Assembly (NCBI GenBank): GCA_029261895.1
Contig: JAJDAK010000044.1
Span: 1 to 34,147, forward strand
Source of the DNA: Deltaproteobacteria bacterium
Lineage (GTDB): Bacteria > Myxococcota_A > UBA9160 > SZUA-336
DNA length: 34,147 nt
Reading direction: 5' to 3'
Shown here in pieces: positions 14,573 through 23,155 of this stretch (positions within the stretch are counted from its first letter, which is position 1; every line of letters starts with the position of its first letter). A program made the translations under genes and the position numbers. The notes under the pieces are model-generated. The model saw only the letters and a program-made list of their open reading frames with translations, did no database searches and was not told the origin of the DNA.

Positions 14573-15785
14573 ACTCGCCACCAATCATGTTGACCATATC
14601 GAAGGTCGGAATGATGTCGGCCAAAAGTCCTCCGACCAGCATGCGACTCAACGGCTGCGTATTGACAAAGCTCGGCGGCCGACAACGAACTTTGTACGGC
14701 TTACCACTACCGTCAGAAACGATGTAAAATCCAAGCTCACCGTTCGCGGACTCAACAGCGACATAAGCCTCGCCCGCGGGAACTTTGATCCCCTCGGTAA
14801 CGCCTTTGAACTGTTGAATCAGTTCTTCCATCCGTCCATAAACACGATTCTTACCTGGCCAGCGGATATGAGGATCTTGAATATCCACGGGCTGGCCCTT
14901 GGTCTTCCGCAACACCGGCAGACATTGACGAATGATCCGAATGCTCTGCATGAGCTCTTCTTGAACCACCAGGAAACGATCGTAGTTATCGCCGGTGGTT
15001 CCGACGGGAATATCGAAATCGATTTCATCGTATTTCGAGTAGGGTTCCGCTTTCCGTAGGTCGTACGGAATACCTGCAGCGCGAAGCAACGGCCCGGTAA
15101 CTGAATACGCGACGCAATCCTCGCGGCTGAGTACGCCGGTTCCGCGAAAGCGATCGACGAAGATTCGATTGGCCGTGACGATCTTGTCGAAATCGACCAG
15201 CAGTTCGTCGACCCGTTTCAACGATTCCTCACAACGGTCTTCAAATCCATCAGGAATATTCCGCTGCAGGCCCCCGATGCGTACATAGTTCGACGTCACC
15301 CGAGCGCCGCAGAGCATCTCCTGGAGATCCCAGATCAGCTCGCGCGCTTCGATGCCGTATAAGAATGGCGTCATCGCCGCAAGTTCGAGACATGCGGCAC
15401 CGAGACGCGTGAGATGATCTCCCACGCGCGAAAGCTCACCCGCAAGCACACGCGCCCACTCGCCACGGTCGGGGATCTCGATCTCAAGTAATTTTTCGAC
15501 CGCCATGCAGTAGCCGAGATTCGCGAGAATCGCCGAGTTGTAGTTGAGTCGGTCGGTGTACGGGATCGCTTGGTAGTAGGTCCCGCTTTCACATTCCTTT
15601 TCGAATCCGCGGTGCAGATAGCCAACCGCCACATCCATGGCCTGGATGGTTTCACCATCCAGCTCGACGGTGAACTTGACCGTGCCGTGCGTGGCCGGAT
15701 GGGACGGACCCATGTTGAGCTTCTGAATATCAGTGTGCAGACCACCCTTGCCTTCGGTTCGGGCCTTTTTCACTGGCTCTGCCAT
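14562..15785 (-). CDS. nuoD: NADH-quinone oxidoreductase subunit D
   Basis: A 407-residue 49-kDa-type subunit of complex I, which forms part of the quinone-binding site in the peripheral arm. Characteristic blocks are MGPSHPATHGTVKF (about 25-38), GYLHRGFEKECE, DRLNYNSAI, RIGGLQRNIPDGF and the C-terminal PSFVNTQ...DIIPTFDMVNMIGG. The terminal ECDR is a variant of the usual GE(I/V)DR ending. It is separate from nuoC, not fused. It starts 8 nt after nuoC and ends inside the start of a small unknown gene. Confidence 0.97.
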   Translation of the reverse strand: MAEPVKKARTEGKGGLHTDIQKLNMGPSHPATHGTVKFTVELDGETIQAMDVAVGYLHRGFEKECESGTYYQAIPYTDRLNYNSAILANLGYCMAVEKLLEIEIPDRGEWARVLAGELSRVGDHLTRLGAACLELAAMTPFLYGIEARELIWDLQEMLCGARVTSNYVRIGGLQRNIPDGFEDRCEESLKRVDELLVDFDKIVTANRIFVDRFRGTGVLSREDCVAYSVTGPLLRAAGIPYDLRKAEPYSKYDEIDFDIPVGTTGDNYDRFLVVQEELMQSIRIIRQCLPVLRKTKGQPVDIQDPHIRWPGKNRVYGRMEELIQQFKGVTEGIKVPAGEAYVAVESANGELGFYIVSDGSGKPYKVRCRPPSFVNTQPLSRMLVGGLLADIIPTFDMVNMIGGECDR

Positions 15786-15793
15786 CCCTGCCC

Positions 15794-16300
15794 CTAGTTC
15801 CTCGGCCCAATCAGAGGCTGGCGCCGTTCTTTCGGATAGTCCTTACGCAACGGATGTCCCTGGAACTCTTCGTACAAGAGTATGCGTCTCATGTCGTCGT
15901 GGCCCTTGAAGCGAATCCCGTAGAAATCGAAAACCTCACGCTCCATCCAGTTTGCGGCTGGCCAGATCGAGGTCACCGAGTCGATTTCACAAGGCACCTC
16001 GGCCACGCCGCTTTTGACACGAAGCCGATGGCGCAAGCTCGAAGGCTCGCTGCCACGTGCTTCAACTTCAACCGAGCCCAAGTGGTACACGACCTCGAAG
16101 CGTGGATCCCGACCCAGATAGTCGACCGCGGTCAGATCGATCAGCATGTTGAAGCGAAACGATGAATCGTCCTTCAACGTTTGCATCACCTCAAGCACAC
16201 GGTCATGGCTCACAAGAATCGTGTCATCCCCGCGATACGCATGCGAATCCTCGACCGCATCTCCGAGCTTCTCTTCAATCGCTTGGAGCAAATCACTCAT
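15794..16300 (-). CDS. nuoC: NADH-quinone oxidoreductase subunit C
   Basis: A 168-residue 30-kDa-type subunit of the complex I peripheral arm. The conserved C-terminal signature is present: WMEREVFDFYGIRFKGHDDMRRILL followed by GHPLRKDYP. The N-terminal 40 residues are variable, as usual. The ATG overlaps the nuoI stop by 4 nt (ATGA, 16297-16300), so it is translationally coupled to nuoI rather than following nuoB as in the standard nuo order. Confidence 0.96.
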   Translation of the reverse strand: MSDLLQAIEEKLGDAVEDSHAYRGDDTILVSHDRVLEVMQTLKDDSSFRFNMLIDLTAVDYLGRDPRFEVVYHLGSVEVEARGSEPSSLRHRLRVKSGVAEVPCEIDSVTSIWPAANWMEREVFDFYGIRFKGHDDMRRILLYEEFQGHPLRKDYPKERRQPLIGPRN

Positions 16301-16842
16301 GCGCGGTTGTACTCCTCACGAATAAATCCGATGCGGCGGCCGAGCTGCTCCTCGGTGCGCAGAAGATCCTCTTTGTGGAAGAGCATCGCCTCGCGGTCAT
16401 AGGTCGCAAGCTCGACATCACGACTCATCACGATCGCCTCTTCGGGGCATGCCTCTTCGCAAAGTCCGCAGAACATGCAGCGCGACATATCGATGTCGAA
16501 GACCTTTGGAATCCGTTCGATCGCAGAGCGGGTTTCATCGGGCAGAATGGTGATGCAGTCCGTAGGACAGGCGAACTCGCAGAGCCCGCAAGCAACACAT
16601 TTGGGCGCCCCGCTCTCGAGTGCCACCAACACAGGATGTCCACGGAACGCGTCGGCGTAATCGAGACGTTCTTCGGGGTACTGGACCACGAAGGTCTTCA
16701 CCTTCCCAATCATATAGCCCCAGAAATTTTCGAAGAAATGGCGGGCCGTAACCCCCAGACCAACGAAGATCATCGGCAGATAGAGCCGCTCTTTCCAACC
16801 AAAATTAGAATGGCGGCGAACTCGAACCACCTTGCCCGGCAT
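16297..16842 (-). CDS. nuoI: NADH-quinone oxidoreductase subunit I
   Basis: A 181-residue ferredoxin-like complex I subunit carrying clusters N6a and N6b. Two 4Fe-4S motifs are complete: CVACGLCEFAC (Cys82, 85, 88, 92) and CMFCGLCEEAC (Cys122, 125, 128, 132). The N-terminal segment LPMIFVGLGVTARHFF is the amphipathic/hydrophobic helix that packs on the membrane arm. The ATG is preceded by GGGGGA. In standard clusters nuoI follows nuoH; here it follows lipA by 35 nt and precedes nuoC, so the gene order is rearranged. Confidence 0.95.
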   Translation of the reverse strand: MPGKVVRVRRHSNFGWKERLYLPMIFVGLGVTARHFFENFWGYMIGKVKTFVVQYPEERLDYADAFRGHPVLVALESGAPKCVACGLCEFACPTDCITILPDETRSAIERIPKVFDIDMSRCMFCGLCEEACPEEAIVMSRDVELATYDREAMLFHKEDLLRTEEQLGRRIGFIREEYNRA

Positions 16843-16877
16843 GCGGGTCCCCCCATGGTTGCGAGGGGGAATGTATC

Positions 16878-17771
16878 TTAGCCAGGCATTCCCGCCAGCT
16901 GTTCGGCTCGATAGGAGCTGCGCACGAGCGGACCCGATGCGACTTCCTGAAATCCGATTCCCAATGCTTCGGCTTCCCAGCGCGCGAATTCGTCCGGACT
17001 GACGAATCGCTCCACTGCTAAATGGTTCGCACTCGGTCGAAGGTACTGGCCAATGGTCAGCAATCCACAGCCCTGCGCATGGATGTCGACCAGGGCCTGG
17101 CGAATCTCGTCCTCTGCCTCACCCAAGCCCAGCATGATGCCGGTTTTGGTAGGAATATCGGGTCGTAGCCGATGGGACGCGGCCAGCAGATCCAGCGATC
17201 GCTGGTAACGCCCCTGCGGCCGTACTTTGCGCTGGAGGCTCTCGACGGTTTCGAGATTGTGGTTCAAGACATCGGGGCCGGCATCGAGAACCGTTTGGAG
17301 TGCCGCTTCATCGCCTTTGAAATCCGGAATCAAAACTTCGACCCTGCAGCCAGGTGCATTGGCACGTACCGCTTCGATCGTGGCGGCAAAATGAGCGGCT
17401 CCACCATCCTTGAGATCGTCCCGTGCAACGGCGGTGATGACGGCGAAGCGCAATCCCAGGGTCTGAATCGACCGCGCGACACGAAGCGGTTCGTTCGGAT
17501 CCAGCGGTTCGGGCCGCCCCGTGCTCACATCGCAGAACCCACACCGACGTGTGCATTGATTGCCAGCGAGCATGAATGTTGCGGTACCGCGGGACCAGCA
17601 CTCCGGAAGATTGGGGCACGCGGCAGACTGACAGACGGTGTGCAGCTTCTGATCCGCGACGAGTGTCTGCAGGCGCTCGAGTTCCGGTGTCGAGCGATAG
17701 CGGATCTTGAGCCAACTCGGACGCTGCCGCCGCGCGGGTACCGAGTCTTCGATCTGGACCAAGTCGCTCAT
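16878..17771 (-). CDS. lipA: Lipoyl synthase (radical SAM)
   Basis: A 297-residue radical-SAM enzyme that inserts two sulfur atoms into protein-bound octanoyl groups. The auxiliary cluster motif CX4CX5C (Cys47, 52, 58, CQSAACPNLPEC) and the radical-SAM motif CX3CX2C (Cys73, 77, 80, CTRRCGFC) are both complete. The C-terminal RSSY serine motif is present (VRSSYRAEQL). Its substrates here are probably the E2 proteins encoded upstream in the same operon. The start overlaps the lipB stop by 4 nt. Length is normal. Confidence 0.97.
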   Translation of the reverse strand: MSDLVQIEDSVPARRQRPSWLKIRYRSTPELERLQTLVADQKLHTVCQSAACPNLPECWSRGTATFMLAGNQCTRRCGFCDVSTGRPEPLDPNEPLRVARSIQTLGLRFAVITAVARDDLKDGGAAHFAATIEAVRANAPGCRVEVLIPDFKGDEAALQTVLDAGPDVLNHNLETVESLQRKVRPQGRYQRSLDLLAASHRLRPDIPTKTGIMLGLGEAEDEIRQALVDIHAQGCGLLTIGQYLRPSANHLAVERFVSPDEFARWEAEALGIGFQEVASGPLVRSSYRAEQLAGMPG

Positions 17772-18421
17772 TCAAATACCTTCCGCAGCTGCGTTTCCAC
17801 CTGTGCCGCCACATCTGAGATATGGATCCTACGACGCAGGACCTGCGAGAGACTCACCATCTCCACGCCTTCGAGGCCGCATGGGGTGATCGCGTCAAAC
17901 CGCGTGAGATCGCAGTTCACATTGATGGCGAAGCCATGCAGGGTCGTCCAGCGTCGCAGACCGACGCCAATCGACACGATTTTGCGTAAGTCATCCATCC
18001 ACACGCCCGCATAGCCCTCGCGACATCGCGAGGGTATGCCAAAGGCCGCGAGGGTTTCGATCATCGCGCCTTCGAGTTGACGCAGATAGACGTGTACGTC
18101 CTGCCCCCGCTGAGCGAGATCCAATACGAGATAGCCCACGAGCTGACCGGGACCGTGATAGGTCGCATCGCCACCACGATTCACGTAGTGGACGTCGTAA
18201 CCCGCGGCCCGAAGATCCGCTTCGTTCAACGCTGCGTTATCGCCCTTGGTCGAGCGGCCAAACGTGATGACGTCTGGATGCTCGAGCAATAGAACCGTAT
18301 CGGGAATCTCGCCGTTGGCACGTTGCTCCTGCAAGCGTCGCTGCAGCTCAAGCGCTTCGCCGTACGGCTGTCGCCCCAGGTGTCGAACGTCGAGCGTGCT
18401 AGCTGCCGAAGCTGTGGACAT
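17768..18421 (-). CDS. lipB: Octanoyl-ACP:protein octanoyltransferase
   Basis: A 217-residue LipB that moves octanoate from acyl carrier protein to E2 lipoyl domains, the step before LipA. Visible motifs are the NRGGDATYHGPGQLVGY core (81-97), the substrate lysine in LRKIVSIG (Lys147) and the catalytic cysteine in ITPCGLEGV (Cys181). The ATG lies inside the last codons of pdhC (23-nt overlap) and the stop overlaps lipA, placing lipoylation genes in direct translational connection with the gene for their substrate protein. Confidence 0.96.
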   Translation of the reverse strand: MSTASAASTLDVRHLGRQPYGEALELQRRLQEQRANGEIPDTVLLLEHPDVITFGRSTKGDNAALNEADLRAAGYDVHYVNRGGDATYHGPGQLVGYLVLDLAQRGQDVHVYLRQLEGAMIETLAAFGIPSRCREGYAGVWMDDLRKIVSIGVGLRRWTTLHGFAINVNCDLTRFDAITPCGLEGVEMVSLSQVLRRRIHISDVAAQVETQLRKVFE

Positions 18422-19889
18422 CCTGAATAAGCTCCTCGGGATTCTCGATCACCCGTTTCAACTCACCTAGGAACTGCGAAGCCTTTACCCCATCCAGAAC
18501 ACGATGGTCCACACTGAGACCGAAGGTGATCATCGTACCCACTTCGATCTTTCCATTTTGAACGATCGGCTTTTGCTTCATCCCGCTGACGGCCAAAATC
18601 GAGCTTTGGGGCGGTGTGATGATGGCGTAGAAGGAATCCACACCGAACATCCCCAAGTTCGAAATCGTAAATGTGCCATCCGCATAATCCTGCGGTTGCA
18701 GTTTGCGCATGCGTGCACGTTGAATCAGATTGTTCGCTTCCTCGGCCAGCTGGAACACGCTCTTACCCTGGCAATCCTTGATCGTGGGCGCCACCAACTC
18801 GTCGTTCACGTCGACCGCAAGCCCGATGTTAATCGCTTCATAGACGGCAACGTGGTTGTCATCCGGTCGAAAGGTCGCGTTTACATCCGGAAATTTTTCC
18901 AAGCCCATCGCACACGCTTTGATGATCAGGTGTGTGTAGGTAAGCCGTGCGCGATCATCACCCGATTCGCTGTTCAAACGGTCACGCAACGCTTTCAAAG
19001 CATCGGTTTGCATCTCCATCGAAACGTAGAAATGCGGCGCTTCCGTCTTGCTCTGAATCATATTGCGGATCAGCGCTTTGCGTTTTTGCGAGAGCTGGAC
19101 CGCACCGCGGAAGAGCTCCGCTTCGCGCTCGGCTGAATACGTCTTTTGATCCTGCACGTGCGAAAGCAAATCCGACTTGGTAATGCGCCCACCGGGGCCA
19201 CTACCCTTCACGGCTTCGAGATCCACACCAAGATCACCCGCCATGCGCAATGCGACGGGCGTGGCACGAATGCCATCCGAATCGGGCTCCTGTCCGTCGA
19301 GTTCCGCGATGTAGTTTTCAACATCGCCATAGAGAATCGAACCCCCTGGGCCACTGCCCTCGAGCTCCGTGAGATCGAGCGAGCGTTCTTCGGCGAGCTT
19401 CCGCGCGCGCGGTGTCGCACGGATTCGATCGTCGTCCCAATATCGGACAACCAACGACTGATGTACGGCCGCGGGCAACGTGGGCAACGCCTGCGGCGTT
19501 GCCGGGGCGCTTTGAGCAGTAGGCACAGCTGGCGGGACAAGGGGGGCGGTAATGGTAGGAGCAGGTGATGCTGCAGGCGTTGCAGTCGGTGCTGTTGCAG
19601 GAGGGGCGGCGGCGGTTTGGGTGGCGTTTGCGAGGTCGGCGTCGGTTTCGCCAGGTAAACGAATGACCGCGATCAACGTACCCACCGGTACGGTGGTACC
19701 CCCTTCCACGCAGAGCGTTTCGATCGTGCCCTCGGTGTAGGATTCGAATTCCATGTCGGCTTTGTCGGTCTCGATATCCGCCAAAACTTCGCCACGCTGG
19801 ATCGCATCGCCCCGGCGTTTGCGCCACGCGAGTAGCGTTCCCTCTTCCATGGTGTCTGAGAGCTTTGGCATGCGAATTTCTTTGGGCAT
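18399..19889 (-). CDS. pdhC: Pyruvate dehydrogenase E2 with two subunit-binding domains
   Basis: A 496-residue dihydrolipoamide acetyltransferase. Domains in order: one lipoyl domain (1-80, MPKLSDTMEEGTLLAW, lipoylated Lys43 in ETDKADME), an Ala/Pro/Thr-rich flexible linker (about 81-150), a first peripheral-subunit-binding domain (about 156-194, RATPRARKLAEE...GSGPGGSILYGDV), a second one (about 207-245, RATPVALRMAGDL...GSGPGGRITKSDL), and the acyltransferase core (about 265-496) with the active-site histidine in VDHRVLDG. Two tandem binding domains are unusual; bacterial E2s normally have one. Both retain the RATPxAR/GSGPGGxI pattern. It follows pdhB by 10 nt and overlaps lipB. Confidence 0.94.
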   Translation of the reverse strand: MPKEIRMPKLSDTMEEGTLLAWRKRRGDAIQRGEVLADIETDKADMEFESYTEGTIETLCVEGGTTVPVGTLIAVIRLPGETDADLANATQTAAAPPATAPTATPAASPAPTITAPLVPPAVPTAQSAPATPQALPTLPAAVHQSLVVRYWDDDRIRATPRARKLAEERSLDLTELEGSGPGGSILYGDVENYIAELDGQEPDSDGIRATPVALRMAGDLGVDLEAVKGSGPGGRITKSDLLSHVQDQKTYSAEREAELFRGAVQLSQKRKALIRNMIQSKTEAPHFYVSMEMQTDALKALRDRLNSESGDDRARLTYTHLIIKACAMGLEKFPDVNATFRPDDNHVAVYEAINIGLAVDVNDELVAPTIKDCQGKSVFQLAEEANNLIQRARMRKLQPQDYADGTFTISNLGMFGVDSFYAIITPPQSSILAVSGMKQKPIVQNGKIEVGTMITFGLSVDHRVLDGVKASQFLGELKRVIENPEELIQDVHSFGS

Positions 19890-19899
19890 GACTGTATTC

Positions 19900-20874
19900 C
19901 TAAAGGGTGATCTTCAAGATCTGATCGACGATTTTCTGAGCATTCGGAAGCGCCTGCTTCTCGAGATTGGCCGCGTACGGCGTCGGAACGTCCGCGGACG
20001 CGACGCGTAGAATCGGCGCATCGAGATCGTAGAAAAGGTCTTCCTGCAATCGCGCCGCGAGCTCGGCCCCAACGCCAACATTGCGCCAACCTTCTTCTGC
20101 CACCACGCAGCGTCGTGTACGCGCCACCGATGAAACGATCGTGTTGTAGTCGAGTGGATCGAGCGTACGCGGATCGACAACCTCAGCCTCAATCCCTTCC
20201 GCAGCAAGAATGTCTGCGGCCTTCAACGCCTCATGCAACATCTTCGACCATGCAATGATCGTGACGTCACGACCAGGTCGTTTGATATCCGCAACGCCGA
20301 AGGGCAGCAGATACTCTTCTTCAGGTACCTCCCCCTTCGTGTTGTAGAGAATTTCATGTTCGATAAAGAGCACCGGATCATCGCTGCGAATCGCGGTCTT
20401 CAAAAGACCCTTCACATCGTAGGGCGTCGAGGGAATCACCACGCGAATCCCTGGTGTATTCATGAACCATGACTCGATCGCATGGGAATGTTGCGCAGCC
20501 TTTTGAGTCCAGCCTCCACCCGGCGCACGAATCACCAGCGGTAGATTGATCTGACCGCCGAACATGTAGCGCATCTTCGACGCGTGATTGATGATCTGGT
20601 CCATCGCGACAATGCCGAAGTTCATCGTCATCAGCTCCGCGATCGGGCGCATTCCTGTGAGGGCCGAGCCAATCGCAAGACCCACGATCGCGGCTTCCGC
20701 AATCGGCGTATCCCGCACGCGTCTCGCACCGAACTCCGCCATCAATCCTTCGGTCGCACGAAAGGTTCCACCGACGAGCCCGACGTCCTCACCGAAAATG
20801 AACACGTCTTCGTCGCGTGCCATTTCTTCTTGGATCGCCTGCGTAACGGCTTGGTAGTAGCGCATTTCAGCCAC
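19900..20874 (-). CDS. pdhB: Pyruvate dehydrogenase E1 subunit beta
   Basis: A 324-residue E1-beta transketolase-type subunit that completes the thiamine-diphosphate active site with PdhA. Typical blocks are RDEDVFIFGEDVG, RVRDTPIAEAAIVGLAIG, MRPIAELM, GGWTQKAAQHSH and the C-terminal VPTPYAANLE. The frame is open upstream to 21051, but that extension lies wholly within pdhA. GTG 20874 gives the family start MAEMRYYQAV and has GGAG 7 nt upstream; ATG 20865 is the alternative. The start overlaps the pdhA stop, so the two subunits are translationally coupled. Confidence 0.94.
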   Translation of the reverse strand: MAEMRYYQAVTQAIQEEMARDEDVFIFGEDVGLVGGTFRATEGLMAEFGARRVRDTPIAEAAIVGLAIGSALTGMRPIAELMTMNFGIVAMDQIINHASKMRYMFGGQINLPLVIRAPGGGWTQKAAQHSHAIESWFMNTPGIRVVIPSTPYDVKGLLKTAIRSDDPVLFIEHEILYNTKGEVPEEEYLLPFGVADIKRPGRDVTIIAWSKMLHEALKAADILAAEGIEAEVVDPRTLDPLDYNTIVSSVARTRRCVVAEEGWRNVGVGAELAARLQEDLFYDLDAPILRVASADVPTPYAANLEKQALPNAQKIVDQILKITL

Positions 20875-21838
20875 CGTAGTTCTCCGCGTAGAGGTCTTCG
20901 TAAAGCGCCTCGGGGCCCGGTCGCGGACTCGCTTCCGCGAATTGCATTGAATCGGCCACGATCTCGTTGACCTCGGTTTGAAATCCGTCGAGTCGCTCCT
21001 GCTCCACATCTTGCGCAAGTAGCTGCTTCGCGAGTCGCGGAATTGGGTCACGCTTACGCCAGAGGTCGGCTTCCGCCTGACTGCGATAACGCGCGGGGTC
21101 GGTCATCGAATGGCCTTGATAGCGATAGCAACGTGCCTCGAGCAACACGGGTCCAGAGCCCTGACGCACATAACTCACGACTTCATCACAGGCTTCCCGC
21201 ACCGCAATGACATCCATACCGTTCACCACATGACCCGGCATCCCGTAGCCCTGGGCTTTACGATGAATCTCGTTGAACGCCGACGACACACGCACATCCG
21301 TAGCGATGCCGTAGAAGTTGTTTTCGACAACGAAAATAATCGGTAGATCCCAGAGCTTGGCAAAGTTCATCGACTCATGGAAAACACCTTGATTCGATGC
21401 ACCGTCGCCAAGGAATGCCATCACCACGCGATCTTCACTGCGCATGTGAATGCCGAGACCGAGGCCCGCTGCGATCGGCAGATGGCCACCCACGATACCG
21501 TAACCACCCATGAAGTAGTGTTCGTTATCGAAGAAATGCATCGATCCACCCTTGCCTTTGCAGATACCGTCGGTGCGACCGTAGAGTTCCGCCATCAAGC
21601 GCCGCGGCGAAGTTCCACGGCAGAGCGCATGCGCGTGGACACGATACGTACCAATCGCATAGTCGTCATGATTCAAAGACGCAATAGCACCGCCCGCAAC
21701 CGCTTCCTGACCGATGTACAGATGGGTGAACCCGCCAATCAGTCCGTCGGCGTAGGCTTCCGCGACACCTTCTTCAAAGCGCCGAATCAGCAGCATGTTC
21801 TTATACATCTTGAGTTGATCAGCGAGTGGGATTGCCAT
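20867..21838 (-). CDS. pdhA: Pyruvate dehydrogenase E1 subunit alpha
   Basis: A 323-residue E1-alpha subunit that decarboxylates pyruvate with thiamine diphosphate. The ThDP motif begins GDGASNQGVFHESMNFA (144-160) and ends VVENNFYG (170-177). HLYIGQEAVAGG, RTDGICKGKGGSMHFF and the phosphorylation-loop-like YRYQGHSMTDPARYR are also typical of E1-alpha. A branched-chain 2-oxoacid dehydrogenase is possible by family; the adjacent pdhB and pdhC with an MPKLSDTMEEG lipoyl domain favour pyruvate dehydrogenase. The ATG follows the second E2 gene by 17 nt, with GGGAAGG as ribosome binding site. Confidence 0.93.
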   Translation of the reverse strand: MAIPLADQLKMYKNMLLIRRFEEGVAEAYADGLIGGFTHLYIGQEAVAGGAIASLNHDDYAIGTYRVHAHALCRGTSPRRLMAELYGRTDGICKGKGGSMHFFDNEHYFMGGYGIVGGHLPIAAGLGLGIHMRSEDRVVMAFLGDGASNQGVFHESMNFAKLWDLPIIFVVENNFYGIATDVRVSSAFNEIHRKAQGYGMPGHVVNGMDVIAVREACDEVVSYVRQGSGPVLLEARCYRYQGHSMTDPARYRSQAEADLWRKRDPIPRLAKQLLAQDVEQERLDGFQTEVNEIVADSMQFAEASPRPGPEALYEDLYAENYGG

Positions 21839-21855
21839 TCTGATTGCCTTCCCGA

Positions 21856-23121
21856 TTAGATTTCGAATTCAGCGGATTGCAGGTGCGCACCCACGCTGTA
21901 GAGGAAACTGTTCCCCGTGACACCATCGATAATTCGATGATCGTAAGAAAGGGAGAGGTACATCACGGGATGAATCGCGATCACATCTTCGCCCCCCTGG
22001 CTAACAACAACCGGGCGCTTCTTCACCTCGCCCATCCGAATGATGCCGACCTGCGGTTGGTTGATCACCGCGAACCCAAAGAGATTGCCCTGACGACCTG
22101 GGTTACTCACGGTAAAGGTTCCACCCTGTAATTCGTCCGCTGTGATTTTGCGATTGCGCGCTCGGGACGCGAGGTCTTCAATCGCCTGCGCGGTGCCGGT
22201 CAACGACAGACGATCCGCGTCGCGAATTACCGGAACCAACAAGCCCTTCTCAGTTTCGACCGCGACACCCACATGGATTCCATTGCGTTCAATAATCGTT
22301 TCACCAACGACCGAAGCATTCATCCGTGGATACTCTTTCAACGCGCGGACGATCGCTTGAACGATAAACGGTAAGTAGGTGAGATTGAACCCGTGCGTCT
22401 TTTTGAATGCTGACTTATTGGACTCGCGCAGCTTCACAAGTCCGTGGAGGTCGACCTCAGCGAGCGTGCCCACATGCGGCGATACGATCTTTGACACGAT
22501 CATGTGTTCCGCAACCTTGCGTCGGATGGTCGAGAACGGAATCTCCCGATCGCCCTCGCGCGGTCGATACGTAGGAACCTTGAACTTGCTCAACAACTCG
22601 GCGACCGAACCGGGTACCGCACTCACAGCAGCGGACGGTGCGGCAGCTGGCGTAGTAGCCACGGGAGCAGCGGGCTGCTTGAGATGCCCATCCAAATCAG
22701 CACGGAGCACGCGCCCAGCCGTTCCCGACCCCTGAACCGCATTGACGTCGACGCCTTGGTCTTCGGCGATGCGCTTCGCCAATGGCGACACACGCTTCGA
22801 ATCACCCACTGTCGCCGCGGCCGGAGCTGCTGAGGTCGCTGGCTCTGCAGTCTTTTTCGCGGGTTTGGACGCGCCGGCGCTCACGTTAGGATCTAAAACC
22901 GCAAGCTCGGTACCGACTTCGACCGTCGCATCGGCACCGACGAGAATTTTGCTAATAACGCCAGCTTCGGGTGCCGGAATTTCAGCGTCTACCTTGTCTG
23001 TGGTGATTTCGCAGACGGTCTGATCCTTTTCGACGTGATCGCCTTCTGCTACAAGCCAACGCGAGATTGTGCCTTCAACAACACTCTCTCCCATCTGTGG
23101 CATCGTGATCGTAACCGACAT
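21856..23121 (-). CDS. Second 2-oxoacid dehydrogenase E2 (acyltransferase)
   Basis: A 421-residue E2 distinct from PdhC. It has one lipoyl domain (1-78, MPQMGESVVEGTISRW, Lys43 in TTDKVDAEIPA), a linker, one subunit-binding domain (about 110-147, RVSPLAKRIAED...GSGTAGRVLRADL) and a catalytic core ending SYDHRIIDG. The MPQMGESVVEG/TTDKVD type is found in succinyl- or branched-chain-transferring E2s and in the mycobacterial SucB/DlaT-like group. No second E1 is encoded nearby, so it may serve an E1 encoded elsewhere or share PdhAB. A GGGAGAGGGG ribosome binding site precedes the ATG. sucB, bkdB or a second pyruvate E2 are all possible. Confidence 0.88.
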   Translation of the reverse strand: MSVTITMPQMGESVVEGTISRWLVAEGDHVEKDQTVCEITTDKVDAEIPAPEAGVISKILVGADATVEVGTELAVLDPNVSAGASKPAKKTAEPATSAAPAAATVGDSKRVSPLAKRIAEDQGVDVNAVQGSGTAGRVLRADLDGHLKQPAAPVATTPAAAPSAAVSAVPGSVAELLSKFKVPTYRPREGDREIPFSTIRRKVAEHMIVSKIVSPHVGTLAEVDLHGLVKLRESNKSAFKKTHGFNLTYLPFIVQAIVRALKEYPRMNASVVGETIIERNGIHVGVAVETEKGLLVPVIRDADRLSLTGTAQAIEDLASRARNRKITADELQGGTFTVSNPGRQGNLFGFAVINQPQVGIIRMGEVKKRPVVVSQGGEDVIAIHPVMYLSLSYDHRIIDGVTGNSFLYSVGAHLQSAEFEI

Positions 23122-23155
23122 GGAACCCCTCTCCCGTCCGCACCGTATCGCTCGA

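Noticed and set aside
16162..16881. 239-residue plus-strand frame opposite nuoC/nuoI
   Set aside because: Antisense to complete iron-sulfur motifs of NuoI; no domain recognised.
17172..18014. 280-residue plus-strand frame opposite lipA/lipB
   Set aside because: Antisense to two enzymes with all catalytic residues in place.
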